Shown: positions 1-8,901, counted from the first letter of the stretch. The stretch is DNA of 64,000 nt from Methylocystis silviterrae (GCF_013350005.1 NZ_JABVWW010000002.1:1-64000); one strand, 5' to 3'. The notes: generated from the sequence alone by a model not told the origin. A program made the numbers and translations.

Positions 1-521
1 CCCGGAAGGATGGCCTCGAGCCGCCTCACGCCCAACAGCCAGTCCACGAAAAGCCCGGTTATTGGAGGTGTCCAGCTTCTGAAGCCGGTCCGGAGAGAGA
101 CGCGGGCTCGTCGATCGAGCCGTCAGCGCAAGGACGTCGCCCTTCGCGCCGCCGAGAAGGCGGCCAACGCCTCCAAGCGCGCCCGCAGAGCAGACCTCGC
201 CGCGGCGTCCCTTATCGCGGCCTCAGCGCCGGGGATTTTTTCGATCAGTTCGTCGGCGGGGCCATTCGGATGGCGCTTTTGGAGAAAGCCAATCAAGCTG
301 CTCGGACACACTCAAGCTGCGACAACGCACCCGAAGCGGGCCGGTTGCGCTCCTCCAGCGAAAATCGCGGTCGCGAGCTACGGCGTATTCCGGGGCGCAA
401 AGACAGGCGATCGGTGGCGCTGTGCGGAATTTCTTGTTACCGCGACGCGCGCCTTTCGGCTTTCGAGGACGCCGCCAGTCCAAGAAAGCCGACAACCGCG
501 CGGCGTTTGGCGCGCCAAACT
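1..521. other. No supported gene (left edge)
   Basis: This is GC-rich sequence downstream of the glycosyltransferase stop at 522. Several open frames exist on both strands, but their translations are Arg/Ala/Ser-rich with no recognisable domain, as expected of chance frames in GC-rich DNA. One minus-strand frame (123-311) has a helical, protein-like stretch but stops quickly. It could be the decayed end of another surface-polysaccharide gene, which cannot be shown here. Confidence 0.5.
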
Positions 522-1850
522 TCAGCGCTGATTGACGCCGGTAGAACCCTCGCTTTGCGTTGGAAGGCGCGCCGACCCCACCCGACCTCGCGTCTTAAGG
601 AGATTCAAAAGCATCTCCAGTCGCTTTTGGCGGTAGAAGGAACGTAAGCCGGAATCGTCGGGCGCAAGGCCGGCAATCCACTCGGGCGTCTTACCCCGAT
701 AACCCAGCAGACGCGACGACAGGCGCGTCGCGCCGGCAATGTCCGTCACGCCATAGCTGCTCGCGTCGAGAAACAGACGCTGGCCGTGTATCCCTTCCAA
801 ATTGGGGCGATAACTGTCGCGGGGCGACGGGCGCGGCGTAAAAATCTCGATGCGCTTGTCAAACCACGAAACGAGCGCAGGATCGTCCGACAGGGATCGC
901 CGCAATTCCGCTTCCACATAGGGCCATTCGTCAAGGTCGTCGATCGGCGGGGCGAGCAAGAAGCTCTCCACCATCGCCTTGCGATCGAGGCTTATCGGAT
1001 CGTCGGGAAATAGGTCTTCCTTGGCGCGAAGGAAAGAATCCGCGACGCAAATGAATCCTGAAGGCAGATCGGGAACGGAAGGATGGAGGCGCAGGCCTGC
1101 GACGTCATTTTCGCCGCGAAACGTCTGCGCGATTTGATGTTTGCTGCGCAGAAAACTAAAGGCGATGTGGTTGCTGGATGCGGAGAACCCGCTGATCGAT
1201 AGCGGCGCCGAGAGCGACAGATATTCTTCCGCCAAATAAGCAACAGCGAAGCTGGAATAGGTATCGCAGTGGAAACTATCGAAAACTTTTCCCGTGGTCG
1301 CGCGGATTTGCTCAAGCACTTCGCGCGCCACACAGCCGTGATAGATGTTGGGCAAGAGCGTTGCGGGCGCGCGTCCCGCCAGAACGTCCTCCATCGTCTG
1401 GCGGCCATTCATCCGCTCGACATTTCGTGTGAGCGGAATCTGCAAATGATTCGCAAGATCGTCGCGGGCGATGTTCGGCCAGGAGTAAATGGCGCTGTCC
1501 CAGCTGATCGACTTCACATTCTGCTTGGCGAATAAGCCGCGCAGCGTCGAAAAAGCGAACGGCATGAGCGAGTCGTCGTCGCCGATATAGGTGATATATT
1601 TGCCGCGCGTGAGGCTGTATGCGAGATTGTAATTATCGCGCATGCACAAAGTCTCTGGCGCGCGGTGGTAGACAATTTTCGGAGAGCCGATCTCTTCGAC
1701 GACCTGGCGGGTCGCCGGCGAACTGCAATTGTCGCAAACAACGATCTCATAGGAATCGAAGTCCTGCTCCAGGCATGCTTTGAGCGAGAAGCGCAAAGTT
1801 GCGGCGCGTTGACGGGTCGGTATGACCAGACTGAAATCAGGTTGGCTCAT
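522..1850 (-). CDS. Family 2 glycosyltransferase
   Basis: Predicted cytoplasmic GT-A transferase of 442 residues that would move a sugar from a nucleotide donor to a growing surface glycan. The N-terminal 100 residues carry the GT2 signature: a first strand FSLVIPTRQR (6-15), an acidic CDN site near residue 40, and a metal-binding DDD at 91-93 after the strand YITYIG. The C-terminal 300 residues are unassigned. The ATG at 1850 follows an AAGGA ribosome site. It is the last gene of the minus-strand CDP-sugar cluster, 133 nt behind the SDR gene. It is therefore the natural candidate to use the sugar made there, but donor and acceptor are inference. Confidence 0.85.
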   Translation of the reverse strand: MSQPDFSLVIPTRQRAATLRFSLKACLEQDFDSYEIVVCDNCSSPATRQVVEEIGSPKIVYHRAPETLCMRDNYNLAYSLTRGKYITYIGDDDSLMPFAFSTLRGLFAKQNVKSISWDSAIYSWPNIARDDLANHLQIPLTRNVERMNGRQTMEDVLAGRAPATLLPNIYHGCVAREVLEQIRATTGKVFDSFHCDTYSSFAVAYLAEEYLSLSAPLSISGFSASSNHIAFSFLRSKHQIAQTFRGENDVAGLRLHPSVPDLPSGFICVADSFLRAKEDLFPDDPISLDRKAMVESFLLAPPIDDLDEWPYVEAELRRSLSDDPALVSWFDKRIEIFTPRPSPRDSYRPNLEGIHGQRLFLDASSYGVTDIAGATRLSSRLLGYRGKTPEWIAGLAPDDSGLRSFYRQKRLEMLLNLLKTRGRVGSARLPTQSEGSTGVNQR

Positions 1851-1983
1851 AAACGCTTGTCCTTATGCTCGCGACTGGAATGTGAAGCGGGCCGTCCGGC
1901 CAAGAACGCCGGTTCAACCAAGTCGCTCGGCCAGTGAGTGACATTGCCCCGCCAACCATATGCTTGCTTCGCAGTAGCGGCGA

Positions 1984-2886
1984 TCACGGCCGGCCCCCTA
2001 CCTCTGCGCGCCACCAAGCGTAGGTTTCGGCGAGACCCTCGTCGAGCGTTCGCGACGGTCGAAATCTCACTTCGTCACGCAGTCGGCGCACATCTGCGAC
2101 AATGCGTGGCGGCTCGTCGGGACGGTCAGGCAGCGCGCCGACGCGAATAAGATCCGAGCGACCCGCAATCGCGCCAAGACGCTCGGCGATGGAAGCGACG
2201 CTCACTCCCTCGCCGCTCGCAATGTTCACAGCGCCCGTAGTCTCACTTAGAACGAGCGCTGCGAGCGCGGCGCCAGCGTCGCGGGTATCGAGAAAATCGC
2301 GCACTGCAAGCCCTCGCGAAAGCGGCGCGTCTTCTCCGCGGGCAAGTTTCGCCGCGAGGGAAGCAACAAGCCGCGCCTCATGCTCGAAAGGCCCATAAAG
2401 ATAGAACAGGCGCGCCCACGCAAACGAAATATCGCCAAGCTCCTGCAGCACCCGTCGCGCTGCGTCCTTTGCGACGGCATAAAGGGTCGCCGGCGCGATT
2501 TCAGTGGTCCCTTCGTTACACTTCCCGTCGTCCGGCCAGCGATATTCGAAGCATGTCCCAACGCCAACGAAGCGCTGAACGCCGGCGTCAAGCGCGGCGC
2601 GAGCAAGGAGTAGCGTTGCGGCGGTCCAGTCGAGATTGTCTCGGCTGGTCCAAAATGCGCCGTGCTCGACGTTCCACGCCAGATGGAGCACAGTATCAGG
2701 CCGCACCCGATTGATCAGCGCGCCAGCCGCGCCGGGCGCGCGCAAATCTCCACCATAGGCGACAACGGCGCCGTCGACTTTCTCAGCGTGCTGAGCGTGC
2801 GCGTGAACTTCGACGCCCGCGCGAGCCAGCGCTCCGATCGTCTGCCTACCGACAAATCCTGAAGCGCCCGTCACCAGAACTCGCAA
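1984..2886 (-). CDS. NAD-dependent epimerase/dehydratase (extended SDR), probable nucleotide-sugar 4-reductase
   Basis: Extended short-chain dehydrogenase of 300 residues. The Rossmann nucleotide-binding motif GASGFVG is at 7-13 and the catalytic YAVAK (Tyr136, Lys140) follows a Thr at 111. Length and motifs fit the NAD-dependent epimerase/dehydratase family. The start is TTG at 2886, chosen because the Rossmann strand begins immediately (MRVLVTGASG) and a GGGG-rich ribosome site lies just upstream; no ATG fits. It follows the epimerase gene by 79 nt. A 4-keto-sugar reductase completing a CDP-deoxysugar is the likely role from context, but a sugar epimerase cannot be excluded. Confidence 0.8.
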   Translation of the reverse strand: MRVLVTGASGFVGRQTIGALARAGVEVHAHAQHAEKVDGAVVAYGGDLRAPGAAGALINRVRPDTVLHLAWNVEHGAFWTSRDNLDWTAATLLLARAALDAGVQRFVGVGTCFEYRWPDDGKCNEGTTEIAPATLYAVAKDAARRVLQELGDISFAWARLFYLYGPFEHEARLVASLAAKLARGEDAPLSRGLAVRDFLDTRDAGAALAALVLSETTGAVNIASGEGVSVASIAERLGAIAGRSDLIRVGALPDRPDEPPRIVADVRRLRDEVRFRPSRTLDEGLAETYAWWRAEVGGRP

Positions 2887-2965
2887 CGCGACCCCCCGGC
2901 AAAAGCATTTGCTTGTGCAACGAACGCATACAGAATAGGGACGCCGGCGGCAAATCCCTGTCGTT

Positions 2966-3499
2966 TCAGCCGCGCCAGGGCGACGGCCAGGCGAGATCCG
3001 CCTCGCCGATCACGGCGGGCAGGGCCGGCCAGCTAATCGCAAATCCCGGATCGTCATAGCGCAGCCCGCGCGCCTGCCCGCCCACGAACGGCCGGCTCAT
3101 CTGATAGAGCACATCCGTATCCGGTTCGAGGGTGAGAAAGCCGTGCGCGCAGCCTTCGGGAATGAACAGCGCATTGGCGCGATCGGCGTCGAGGCGTCGG
3201 GCGATCCAGCGCCGAAATGTCGGACTCTCGCGGCGCAGGTCGATCACGACGTCATGGATCGCGCCACGCGTCGCGCGCACCAGCTTCGCCTCGGCGTAAG
3301 GCGGATCCTGCCAGTGCATGCCGCGCAGCGTATGCACACGACTGTTGCGCGACAGATTGATCTGCGTCGATGTGAAGGAAACGTCGGCGGCCGCGAATTC
3401 CTCGGGACAATAGATGCGCGCGAAAAAGCCCCGCGCGTCGGCGCGCGGCTCGGCCGCGATCTCGACGACGCCCGGTATTTCGGTCGGCGCGAATCTCAA
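2966..3499 (-). CDS. rfbC: dTDP-4-dehydrorhamnose 3,5-epimerase-like cupin (RfbC/RmlC family)
   Basis: Cupin-fold epimerase of 177 residues, close to the usual 180. It begins with the family-typical PTEIPGV and has the catalytic-base region HTLRGMHWQ (His62 in the position expected for the base), then GCAHGF at 117-121 and an LYQMS segment with a conserved Tyr at 132. Family members epimerise C3 and/or C5 of 4-keto-6-deoxy nucleotide sugars. The start is TTG at 3499, which overlaps the stop of the upstream methyltransferase in a TTGA junction, so the two are probably translationally coupled. Because the neighbours make CDP- rather than dTDP-sugars, the substrate is probably a CDP-4-keto-6-deoxy (C-methylated) hexose. 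The gene symbol names the family only. Confidence 0.85.
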   Translation of the reverse strand: MRFAPTEIPGVVEIAAEPRADARGFFARIYCPEEFAAADVSFTSTQINLSRNSRVHTLRGMHWQDPPYAEAKLVRATRGAIHDVVIDLRRESPTFRRWIARRLDADRANALFIPEGCAHGFLTLEPDTDVLYQMSRPFVGGQARGLRYDDPGFAISWPALPAVIGEADLAWPSPWRG

Positions 3500-4734
3500 G
3501 CGTCGAACACTCGCGTTTCAGGGACGGCGGTGACGAACTTGCCGCCCCATTGGCGGATTTCGGCCATCTGGCCCACGATCTCCTCCCGCAGGTTCCACGG
3601 AAGGATCACCAGATAATCGGGGCGCGTGTCGGCGATCGTCGCGGGCGCGCGAATGGGAATATGGCTCCCCGGCAAAAACTTTCCCTGCTTAGCGGCGCTG
3701 CGATCGTAGACGCAGACAATGTCATTCGCGCTCACCCCGCAGACATTGAGGAAAGTGTTGCCCTTGGCGGCCGCTCCATAGGCGGCGACCGTCTTGCCTT
3801 CCGCCTTGGCGCGCGCGAGAAAATTCAAGAAGGAAGCTTTCACCGCTTCGACCTTTTCGGAAAAGCCCGCATAGCCTTCGATCGCATTGAGACGCGCCGT
3901 GCGCTCGGCGCCGCGCGCCGCCTCCAGGCGCGGCGTCGGCGCATGATCCGCGCCTTTGCGGCACGCGAAAAGGCGCAGGGAGCCGCCATGCGTCGGCAGT
4001 TCCTCGACGTCGAAAGCGACAAGACCGTTCGCGGCCAGAACGCGCTCCACCGCCACGAGCGAGAGATAGGAAAAGTGTTCGTGATAGATCGTGTCGAACT
4101 GCAGTTCGCGGATGAGATTCAGGACGTGCGGAAATTCGAATGTCGCGACGCCGCCGGGCTTGAGAATTTCCGCAAATCCGGCGACGAAATCGCCGATATC
4201 GGGAACATGCGCCAGCACATTGTTGGCGGCCGTGAGATCGGCGGCTAACCCCCGCGCCGTCAGCTTGCGGGCGGTCTCTTTGCCGAAAAAGGCGACTTCC
4301 GTCGGCACGCCTCTGGCGCGCGCCGCCTCGGCGACATTGGCCGCCGGCTCGACGCCCAACACAGGCACGCCGTGCGCGATGAAATGCTGCAGCAGATAGC
4401 CGTCGTTTGACGCGACTTCGATCACAAGCGACTGCGGGCCAAGTCCGAACCGCTCGATCATCGCATCCGCGTAACGCTGCGCATGCGCGACCCAGCTGTC
4501 AGAATAGGAAGAGAAATAGGCGTAGTCGGAGAAGATCGCCTCGGACGACACCGGCGCGTCCACCTGCACCAAGAAGCAGGCGTCGCAAACGCGCGCATGG
4601 AGTGGAAAGCTCCTGTCGAGACCCCGCGCGATCTCTTCCGCCGTGACATAGGAGTTGGCGAGCGGCGTCGAGCCGAGATCGACGAAATCATGTTTCAGCG
4701 GTGCGCCGCAGAAGCGGCAGGCTGGCGTTTGCAT
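3496..4734 (-). CDS. Sugar C-methyltransferase (TylC3-like, SAM-dependent)
   Basis: Predicted protein of 412 residues. An N-terminal zinc-binding module has CxxC pairs at 6-9 and 50-53. The SAM-binding motif VIEVASNDGYLL is at 104-115, and the C-terminal domain is typical of NDP-hexose C-methyltransferases, which methylate the carbon next to the 4-keto group. The frame is open farther upstream, but that extension runs through rfbG and is Arg-rich nonsense. The ATG at 4734 lies 4 nt after the rfbG stop and starts directly with the zinc module. It overlaps the epimerase start by 4 nt. Its place between rfbG and the epimerase indicates a branched CDP-6-deoxyhexose. Position 3 is the usual methylation site in the family, so a 3-C-methyl sugar is inferred. 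Confidence 0.87.
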   Translation of the reverse strand: MQTPACRFCGAPLKHDFVDLGSTPLANSYVTAEEIARGLDRSFPLHARVCDACFLVQVDAPVSSEAIFSDYAYFSSYSDSWVAHAQRYADAMIERFGLGPQSLVIEVASNDGYLLQHFIAHGVPVLGVEPAANVAEAARARGVPTEVAFFGKETARKLTARGLAADLTAANNVLAHVPDIGDFVAGFAEILKPGGVATFEFPHVLNLIRELQFDTIYHEHFSYLSLVAVERVLAANGLVAFDVEELPTHGGSLRLFACRKGADHAPTPRLEAARGAERTARLNAIEGYAGFSEKVEAVKASFLNFLARAKAEGKTVAAYGAAAKGNTFLNVCGVSANDIVCVYDRSAAKQGKFLPGSHIPIRAPATIADTRPDYLVILPWNLREEIVGQMAEIRQWGGKFVTAVPETRVFDA

Positions 4735-4738
4735 TGTC

Positions 4739-5794
4739 TTATCCAGGAAGTTTCTCGAAGGCGTCGATCTGCGCGAGCGTCGTCGCCAGAGGGCCGCTTT
4801 CCGCGAAGGCGCCGCGGTACCAGTCCGCGGTCCAATTGATCGCCAGCCGGCCGGGCAAGCGGTCCCGCCAGCCGAGAAGCGCCCGGGCGCGCGAGGAGTC
4901 GACCGCCAGAACATGCATTTCGCGCGAATCCGCCGGCTGATGTTCGTAGCGCGCATCGCGGCCAAGCGCTTTGAGCATTTCCTCGGTGAGTTCGCCCACC
5001 GTGATCGGTGCGGTCGGGTCGGGCCCGAAATTGAGCGTGTCGGGAAGGGTCTCGCCGCGTTCAAGCGCATCGACATAGGTCAAATAGCCATGCAGGCAAT
5101 CGAGCACATGCTGCCAGGGCCGCGTCGCGTGAGGCATGCGCAGCACCGGCCTCTCGTTCTTTGCCGCCGCGCGCACGATGTCGGGAACGATGCGGTCGGC
5201 CGCGTAGTCGCCGCCGCCGATGACATTGCCGCCCCGCGCGGTGACGATCTTCACGCTCGCATCTTTGAAAAAGGACTGCGCGTAAGCGCGGGTGACGAGT
5301 TCGGCCGCAGCCTTGGACGCCGAGTAGGGGTCCTTGCCGCCGAGGCGCGCGTCTTCCGCGAAGGCGGCGCCTTGCTCGTCATTCGCATAGACTTTGTCGG
5401 AGGTGACGACCAGAATAGTCGAAACGTCGGGCGCGCTGCGCAGGGCCTGCAGCAGATGCGCGGCGCCCATGACATTAGTCGCAAGCGTGCCGAGCGGATC
5501 GGCGTGCGACCGGCGCACGATCGCCTGCGCGGCGAGATGTAAAACGATTTGCGGGCGGGCCTTTGCAACGGCGGCCTCGACCGATTCGAGATCATTCAGG
5601 TCGCCGAAAGTCGAATTCAGACGCTTGCCGACCTGCGCCATCTCGTAAAGACTTGCATCGCCTTCAGGCGGCAGCGCAAAACCGTAGACTTCGGCGCCCA
5701 GTCGATCAAGCCAGAGGGCAAGCCAAGCGCCCTTGAAACCGGTATGGCCGGTCAAAAGAACGCGCCGGCCGGCTAAGGTCTTCCATTTGTCCAC
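4739..5794 (-). CDS. rfbG: CDP-glucose 4,6-dehydratase
   Basis: Extended SDR of 351 residues converting CDP-D-glucose to CDP-4-keto-6-deoxy-D-glucose with bound NAD. It has the characteristic GHTGFKGAWL nucleotide-binding motif (16-25), HLAAQ at 87-91, TSDKVY (131-136) and the catalytic YSASK (157-161). These are diagnostic of RfbG as opposed to dTDP-glucose dehydratases. Translation begins at GTG 5794 (the first codon before DKWKTLAGRRVLLTG), with a GGGA ribosome site upstream. It is 60 nt behind rfbF, which makes its substrate, and 4 nt ahead of the C-methyltransferase. Confidence 0.94.
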   Translation of the reverse strand: MDKWKTLAGRRVLLTGHTGFKGAWLALWLDRLGAEVYGFALPPEGDASLYEMAQVGKRLNSTFGDLNDLESVEAAVAKARPQIVLHLAAQAIVRRSHADPLGTLATNVMGAAHLLQALRSAPDVSTILVVTSDKVYANDEQGAAFAEDARLGGKDPYSASKAAAELVTRAYAQSFFKDASVKIVTARGGNVIGGGDYAADRIVPDIVRAAAKNERPVLRMPHATRPWQHVLDCLHGYLTYVDALERGETLPDTLNFGPDPTAPITVGELTEEMLKALGRDARYEHQPADSREMHVLAVDSSRARALLGWRDRLPGRLAINWTADWYRGAFAESGPLATTLAQIDAFEKLPG

Positions 5795-5854
5795 GCTTTA
5801 TTCCCGCCAGTCCAGCTTCATATTTCCTCGCGCCCGCCGGTCACATTCGGCTCT

Positions 5855-6628
5855 TCAACTCCACACCTTCCATGGCGCGTGACCGCTATCCCACAAAGAT
5901 TCGAGCCGATTCTTGTCGCGCAGCGTGTCCATCGGCTGCCAAAATCCCTCATGCTTATATGCTCGTAATTCTCCTTCCGCCGCCAGACGCTCCAACGGCC
6001 TTTCCTCCCAGGGCGTCGCGTCGCCGTCGATATAGTCGATTACGGAAGGATCCAGAACGAAAAATCCGCCATTGATGAAGCTCTGGTCGCCGGGCGGCTT
6101 TTCGATGAATTTGGTGACGGCGTCGCCTTCGAGAAACAAGGCTCCATAACGGCCGGGCGGCGTCACAGCGGTGAGGGTGGCTTTGCGCCCGTGCGCGCGA
6201 TGAAACTTGATCAGCGCGCCGACATCCACGTCGGCCACGCCGTCGCCGTAGGTGAAGCAGAAAGGCTGTCCCTCCTTGAGGTAGCTGCGGACTCTTTTGA
6301 GCCGTCCGCCGGTCATCGACGATTCGCCGGTGTCGACCAGCGTGATCTTCCAGGATTCGCTTTTACGACTATGAAATTCCACCTGTCCGGTTTCGCCGTC
6401 GACGGTTATGTCGGCGTTATGCATGAAATAATTGCTGAAATACTCCTTGATCATATAGCCCTTATAGCCGAGGCAGACGACGAAGTTGTTCACGCCATGA
6501 GCGTGATAGATTTTCATAATATGCCATAATATTGGGCGACCGCCGATCTCGATCATCGGCTTCGGGCGGAGATAAGATTCCTCGGAAATTCGTGTCCCCA
6601 TGCCGCCCGCAAGTATGACAACCTGCAT
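5855..6628 (-). CDS. rfbF: Glucose-1-phosphate cytidylyltransferase
   Basis: Enzyme of 257 residues that makes CDP-glucose from CTP and glucose 1-phosphate, the first step of CDP-deoxysugar synthesis. The N-terminus has the nucleotidyltransferase signature ILAGGMGTR (5-13) and RPKPM (21-25). The metal-binding GDG is at 128-130, followed by the RfbF-typical TLTAVTPPGRYG segment. Length matches the family. The ATG at 6628 has a strong GGAGGAG ribosome site. It heads the minus-strand run rfbF-rfbG-methyltransferase-epimerase-SDR-glycosyltransferase, and any promoter must lie in the long AT-richer gap upstream. Confidence 0.95.
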   Translation of the reverse strand: MQVVILAGGMGTRISEESYLRPKPMIEIGGRPILWHIMKIYHAHGVNNFVVCLGYKGYMIKEYFSNYFMHNADITVDGETGQVEFHSRKSESWKITLVDTGESSMTGGRLKRVRSYLKEGQPFCFTYGDGVADVDVGALIKFHRAHGRKATLTAVTPPGRYGALFLEGDAVTKFIEKPPGDQSFINGGFFVLDPSVIDYIDGDATPWEERPLERLAAEGELRAYKHEGFWQPMDTLRDKNRLESLWDSGHAPWKVWS

Positions 6629-7020
6629 TTTTTCTCCTCCAGTGTCGCGGACGGCGCCTATCGATGGGCCAATTTAATATAGTTACGGCGCATTTTCCTA
6701 TACGTGCTTGCCAAATTGCTCATTGGACTGGCGCTTGGCAAGCGATCAATGCTTGATTGGCGCAGTCAGCCCAAAATCGCTTGATTAAATCCCTAAGAGC
6801 ATTTCTCAGCAGATTCGGTAATCTTAGGCAGATGGATGGGTAAGTTGTCTCCATAGATCCCAAGGGTGCGCACGGCGGCTCCTTTCGCGAGTTACCCTCA
6901 CTCCAACAACCAATCAACCGTCTTGGCCTTTTTGTTGTCCCTTAAGCCTGCCAACCTTTGTGAACGCGTAAGCGCGACGCTTGCTGGCATAGCCTCAGTG
7001 CTTTTCCAACCTTATGTCTG
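6629..7020. other. Intergenic region upstream of rfbF, no gene
   Basis: About 390 bases of clearly lower GC than the surrounding genes. It must contain the promoter of the rfbF operon, but no convincing -35/-10 pair was picked. Short open frames here give no recognisable product. With the hairpin and transposase scrap that follow, it reads as a junction where foreign DNA has come and gone. Confidence 0.45.
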
Positions 7021-7106
7021 TATTTCAATCACATATGTGTTCGCAGTTCTGTCCGGAGCGGCGCGCCGGTCAGGACAAAGATGCGAACACATATGTGATT
7101 GAAATA
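7021..7106. repeat. 25-bp perfect inverted repeat (hairpin or mini-element)
   Basis: Bases 7021-7045 and 7082-7106 are exact reverse complements over 25 bp. Each arm contains the inner palindrome CACATATGTG. The 36-base centre has a further short GTCC/GGAC pairing. No target-site duplication is visible in the flanks. The element sits about 90 bp before an IS66-like transposase remnant. It may be a terminator-like hairpin, a protein-binding palindrome, or a miniature transposable element. Confidence 0.85.
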
Positions 7107-7196
7107 TCGCTGTGAATTTGGAGACGTCGAAAATTTTGGCCTGTGCGCATGAGAGGGACGAAAACGCGGCATAAGCGATTTCGCAAAACCTAACAA

Positions 7197-7277
7197 TCAC
7201 GCCACGCCGTGAGCCGCATCGACGACTTCCTGCCCTTCGACTACATCAAGAACACGCCCGAAAAGGCCATGGCCTGA
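7197..7277 (+). pseudogene. IS66-family transposase C-terminal remnant
   Basis: About 26 codons end in TGA at 7275-7277 and translate to a tail containing HAVSRIDDFLPFDY. This resembles the C-terminal element of IS66 TnpC transposases (HPxxRIDELLPW...). An in-frame TAA just upstream (7191-7193) cuts it off, and nothing transposase-like precedes it. It is therefore a scar of a lost insertion sequence. The match was made by eye on a short stretch, so the family is tentative. Confidence 0.45.
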
Positions 7278-7292
7278 AATGACGCTGGGCCA

Positions 7293-7499
7293 TCATTGCA
7301 TCGCGTATACAAATGGTGACGGCAATTTCGACGGCTCGGGCGTTGTACGTTCGCGAACCGCGATGTCCACCAAATCTCGCCGATGGCCACGAAGGTATTC
7401 CGTTGTTCGAGAGAGTTGCAAACGTGTCGCCTCATCAATTAGGCGGCGGATTCGTTCCTCTTCCTCCGCTTTGATCTGAGAGATCGCTGTTCCGTTCAT
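7293..7499 (-). CDS. Small hydrophilic protein, unknown
   Basis: A 68-codon frame starting at ATG 7499, 13 nt after the stop of the SGNH gene, with an AAAGG-type ribosome site. The product is charged (EEEERIRRLIDEATR at about 12-26) and predicted helical, without membrane segments or known motifs. Its protein-like composition and coupling to the gene upstream favour a real gene. However, it ends next to a transposase scar, so the C-terminus may be altered, or the frame may be chance. Confidence 0.4.
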   Translation of the reverse strand: MNGTAISQIKAEEEERIRRLIDEATRLQLSRTTEYLRGHRRDLVDIAVRERTTPEPSKLPSPFVYAMQ

Positions 7500-7512
7500 T
7501 ATAGAAGCCTTT

Positions 7513-8901
7513 CTAGTTTAGGCCACACAATCCCGCGATGACATTTGCGTAGGCTTTACCTACGATCTCATCACCATCAGGGCTGAGATGAACTGTATCG
7601 ACAAAAAGATAATCATCTTCCCCATACGTCCGGAATTCTTTGTAAAGGTCAACTTTTACAACATCCAACCTTTCCAACTGAAGAGATGCTCTCTCAAATA
7701 ATGGCAGCGCCATCCGAGTCACTTCGGTGAAAGGCGTGTGGGTCTTGAAGGCTTCTACGTTTGCCGATTCCAGCGGATGCAACCTGCCTTTTCCCGCCCA
7801 ATTCGGCTGCAATCCCCAAATGAATTTGCCCCCATTCGCTTCAACCATCGACTCCAACTGACGCTTTCGAGAAAAATACTGTCCCAGAACCGCTGGCGCC
7901 GCGCACATCGCTCGGAAGGGTGTTTCCGCCTGAGTTTGCTGCAATTGTGACGTTCCGTGAAGGATCTGCGACCAGCCCTCAAGATTATTCTGATACGCGA
8001 CATTGCCGTCCTTGAGAAGGCGAGGATCTTGCACCATTCCATAAAGGATATCGTTCCATCCATCATGCCCGACTACGAAATCAGGCTTCAGGTGATAATT
8101 GAAAAGCATATATGTAAGGATTGAATTCATCACGACATGACCATGCTGACCGAAATTCAAAACCGTGAACTTAACGTCCGCCCCTGCTTCCAAAGCCTTC
8201 TTATTCAACGCACATTCGATGACGGCAGGATACATTTGATGAGGAAGCGTATACATGCTGAATCCGGTAGATCCGCCATAGCATAGGACCAACTTATGAT
8301 TGGCGTCGCGATTCTTGAGGTTTGAAAGGTCGTCGGGCACGCGGAACCCGAATTGATTTAGGGGCCCCATCCCCGGATATCGAAACAAGTAGCCATAAGG
8401 GAAGTAATAGAAGCCCCATGCTTCGGGTTTAGAGAGCCTGTTGAAAATATGAGCGTCCATATTCAGTGCGTCTCGATCGTCATATTCGCGCGCAAGCGGC
8501 GATAACCGCCCATTCCAGTCTATAAGATAGAAGCGAAGCGAGGACCCTTGAGGAGAAGCTACGCTTCGGGAGCGTAAAAAAGGCCATTTCCACTTCGATG
8601 ATGCGTTTGACGACTGAGTTACGAACGGTGGAACGTAGAATTTTGTCTCATTGCGAGGAATCGTGAACACAATCGCGTCAAATTCATCAGACTTCAGTAC
8701 GCTCGGGTCTTGTGCGGACACATCCGGCAGATAAGTTTCAATCCAGCGCCGCGCCTCGCTTGGCGCAATCACACTCAGATATTTGACATTCGCGGTGTGA
8801 AATCGGAATCCCTCGGCCACTTGCCTGGAATGCGGGATCGCTATGTCCGCCGGTGGGTCGAAGATAACGGCGGTTCGAGCCTCCGTATCCAGCCGAGTCA
8901 T
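7513..8901 (-). CDS. SGNH/GDSL-type hydrolase-like protein
   Basis: Protein of 462 residues. The C-terminal half has SGNH-hydrolase landmarks: a GGSTG nucleophile block (209-213, where GDS is usual), the glycine block NFGQHGH (249-255), the Asn block GHDGWND (278-284) and a terminal DxVHLSPDG His block near residue 440. The N-terminal 200 residues are unassigned. Members of this group sit in polysaccharide loci and remove or transfer acyl groups on glycans. No signal peptide is visible. Its ATG overlaps the NodU-type gene stop by 4 nt (ATGA), so the two are coupled and probably modify the same glycan. Substrate unknown. Confidence 0.75.
   Translation of the reverse strand: MTRLDTEARTAVIFDPPADIAIPHSRQVAEGFRFHTANVKYLSVIAPSEARRWIETYLPDVSAQDPSVLKSDEFDAIVFTIPRNETKFYVPPFVTQSSNASSKWKWPFLRSRSVASPQGSSLRFYLIDWNGRLSPLAREYDDRDALNMDAHIFNRLSKPEAWGFYYFPYGYLFRYPGMGPLNQFGFRVPDDLSNLKNRDANHKLVLCYGGSTGFSMYTLPHQMYPAVIECALNKKALEAGADVKFTVLNFGQHGHVVMNSILTYMLFNYHLKPDFVVGHDGWNDILYGMVQDPRLLKDGNVAYQNNLEGWSQILHGTSQLQQTQAETPFRAMCAAPAVLGQYFSRKRQLESMVEANGGKFIWGLQPNWAGKGRLHPLESANVEAFKTHTPFTEVTRMALPLFERASLQLERLDVVKVDLYKEFRTYGEDDYLFVDTVHLSPDGDEIVGKAYANVIAGLCGLN

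Noticed and set aside
10-531. A 173-codon open frame at the left edge
   Set aside because: It has no ribosome site, no domain and a chance-like Arg/Ala/Ser composition, and overlaps the end of the glycosyltransferase gene.
7021-7106. CRISPR-like repeats (arms end in ATTGAAAT, similar to the 3' end of many CRISPR repeats, about 36 bases apart)
   Set aside because: The two copies are inverted, not direct. There is no third copy, no cas gene and no leader. A hairpin or element is the simpler reading.
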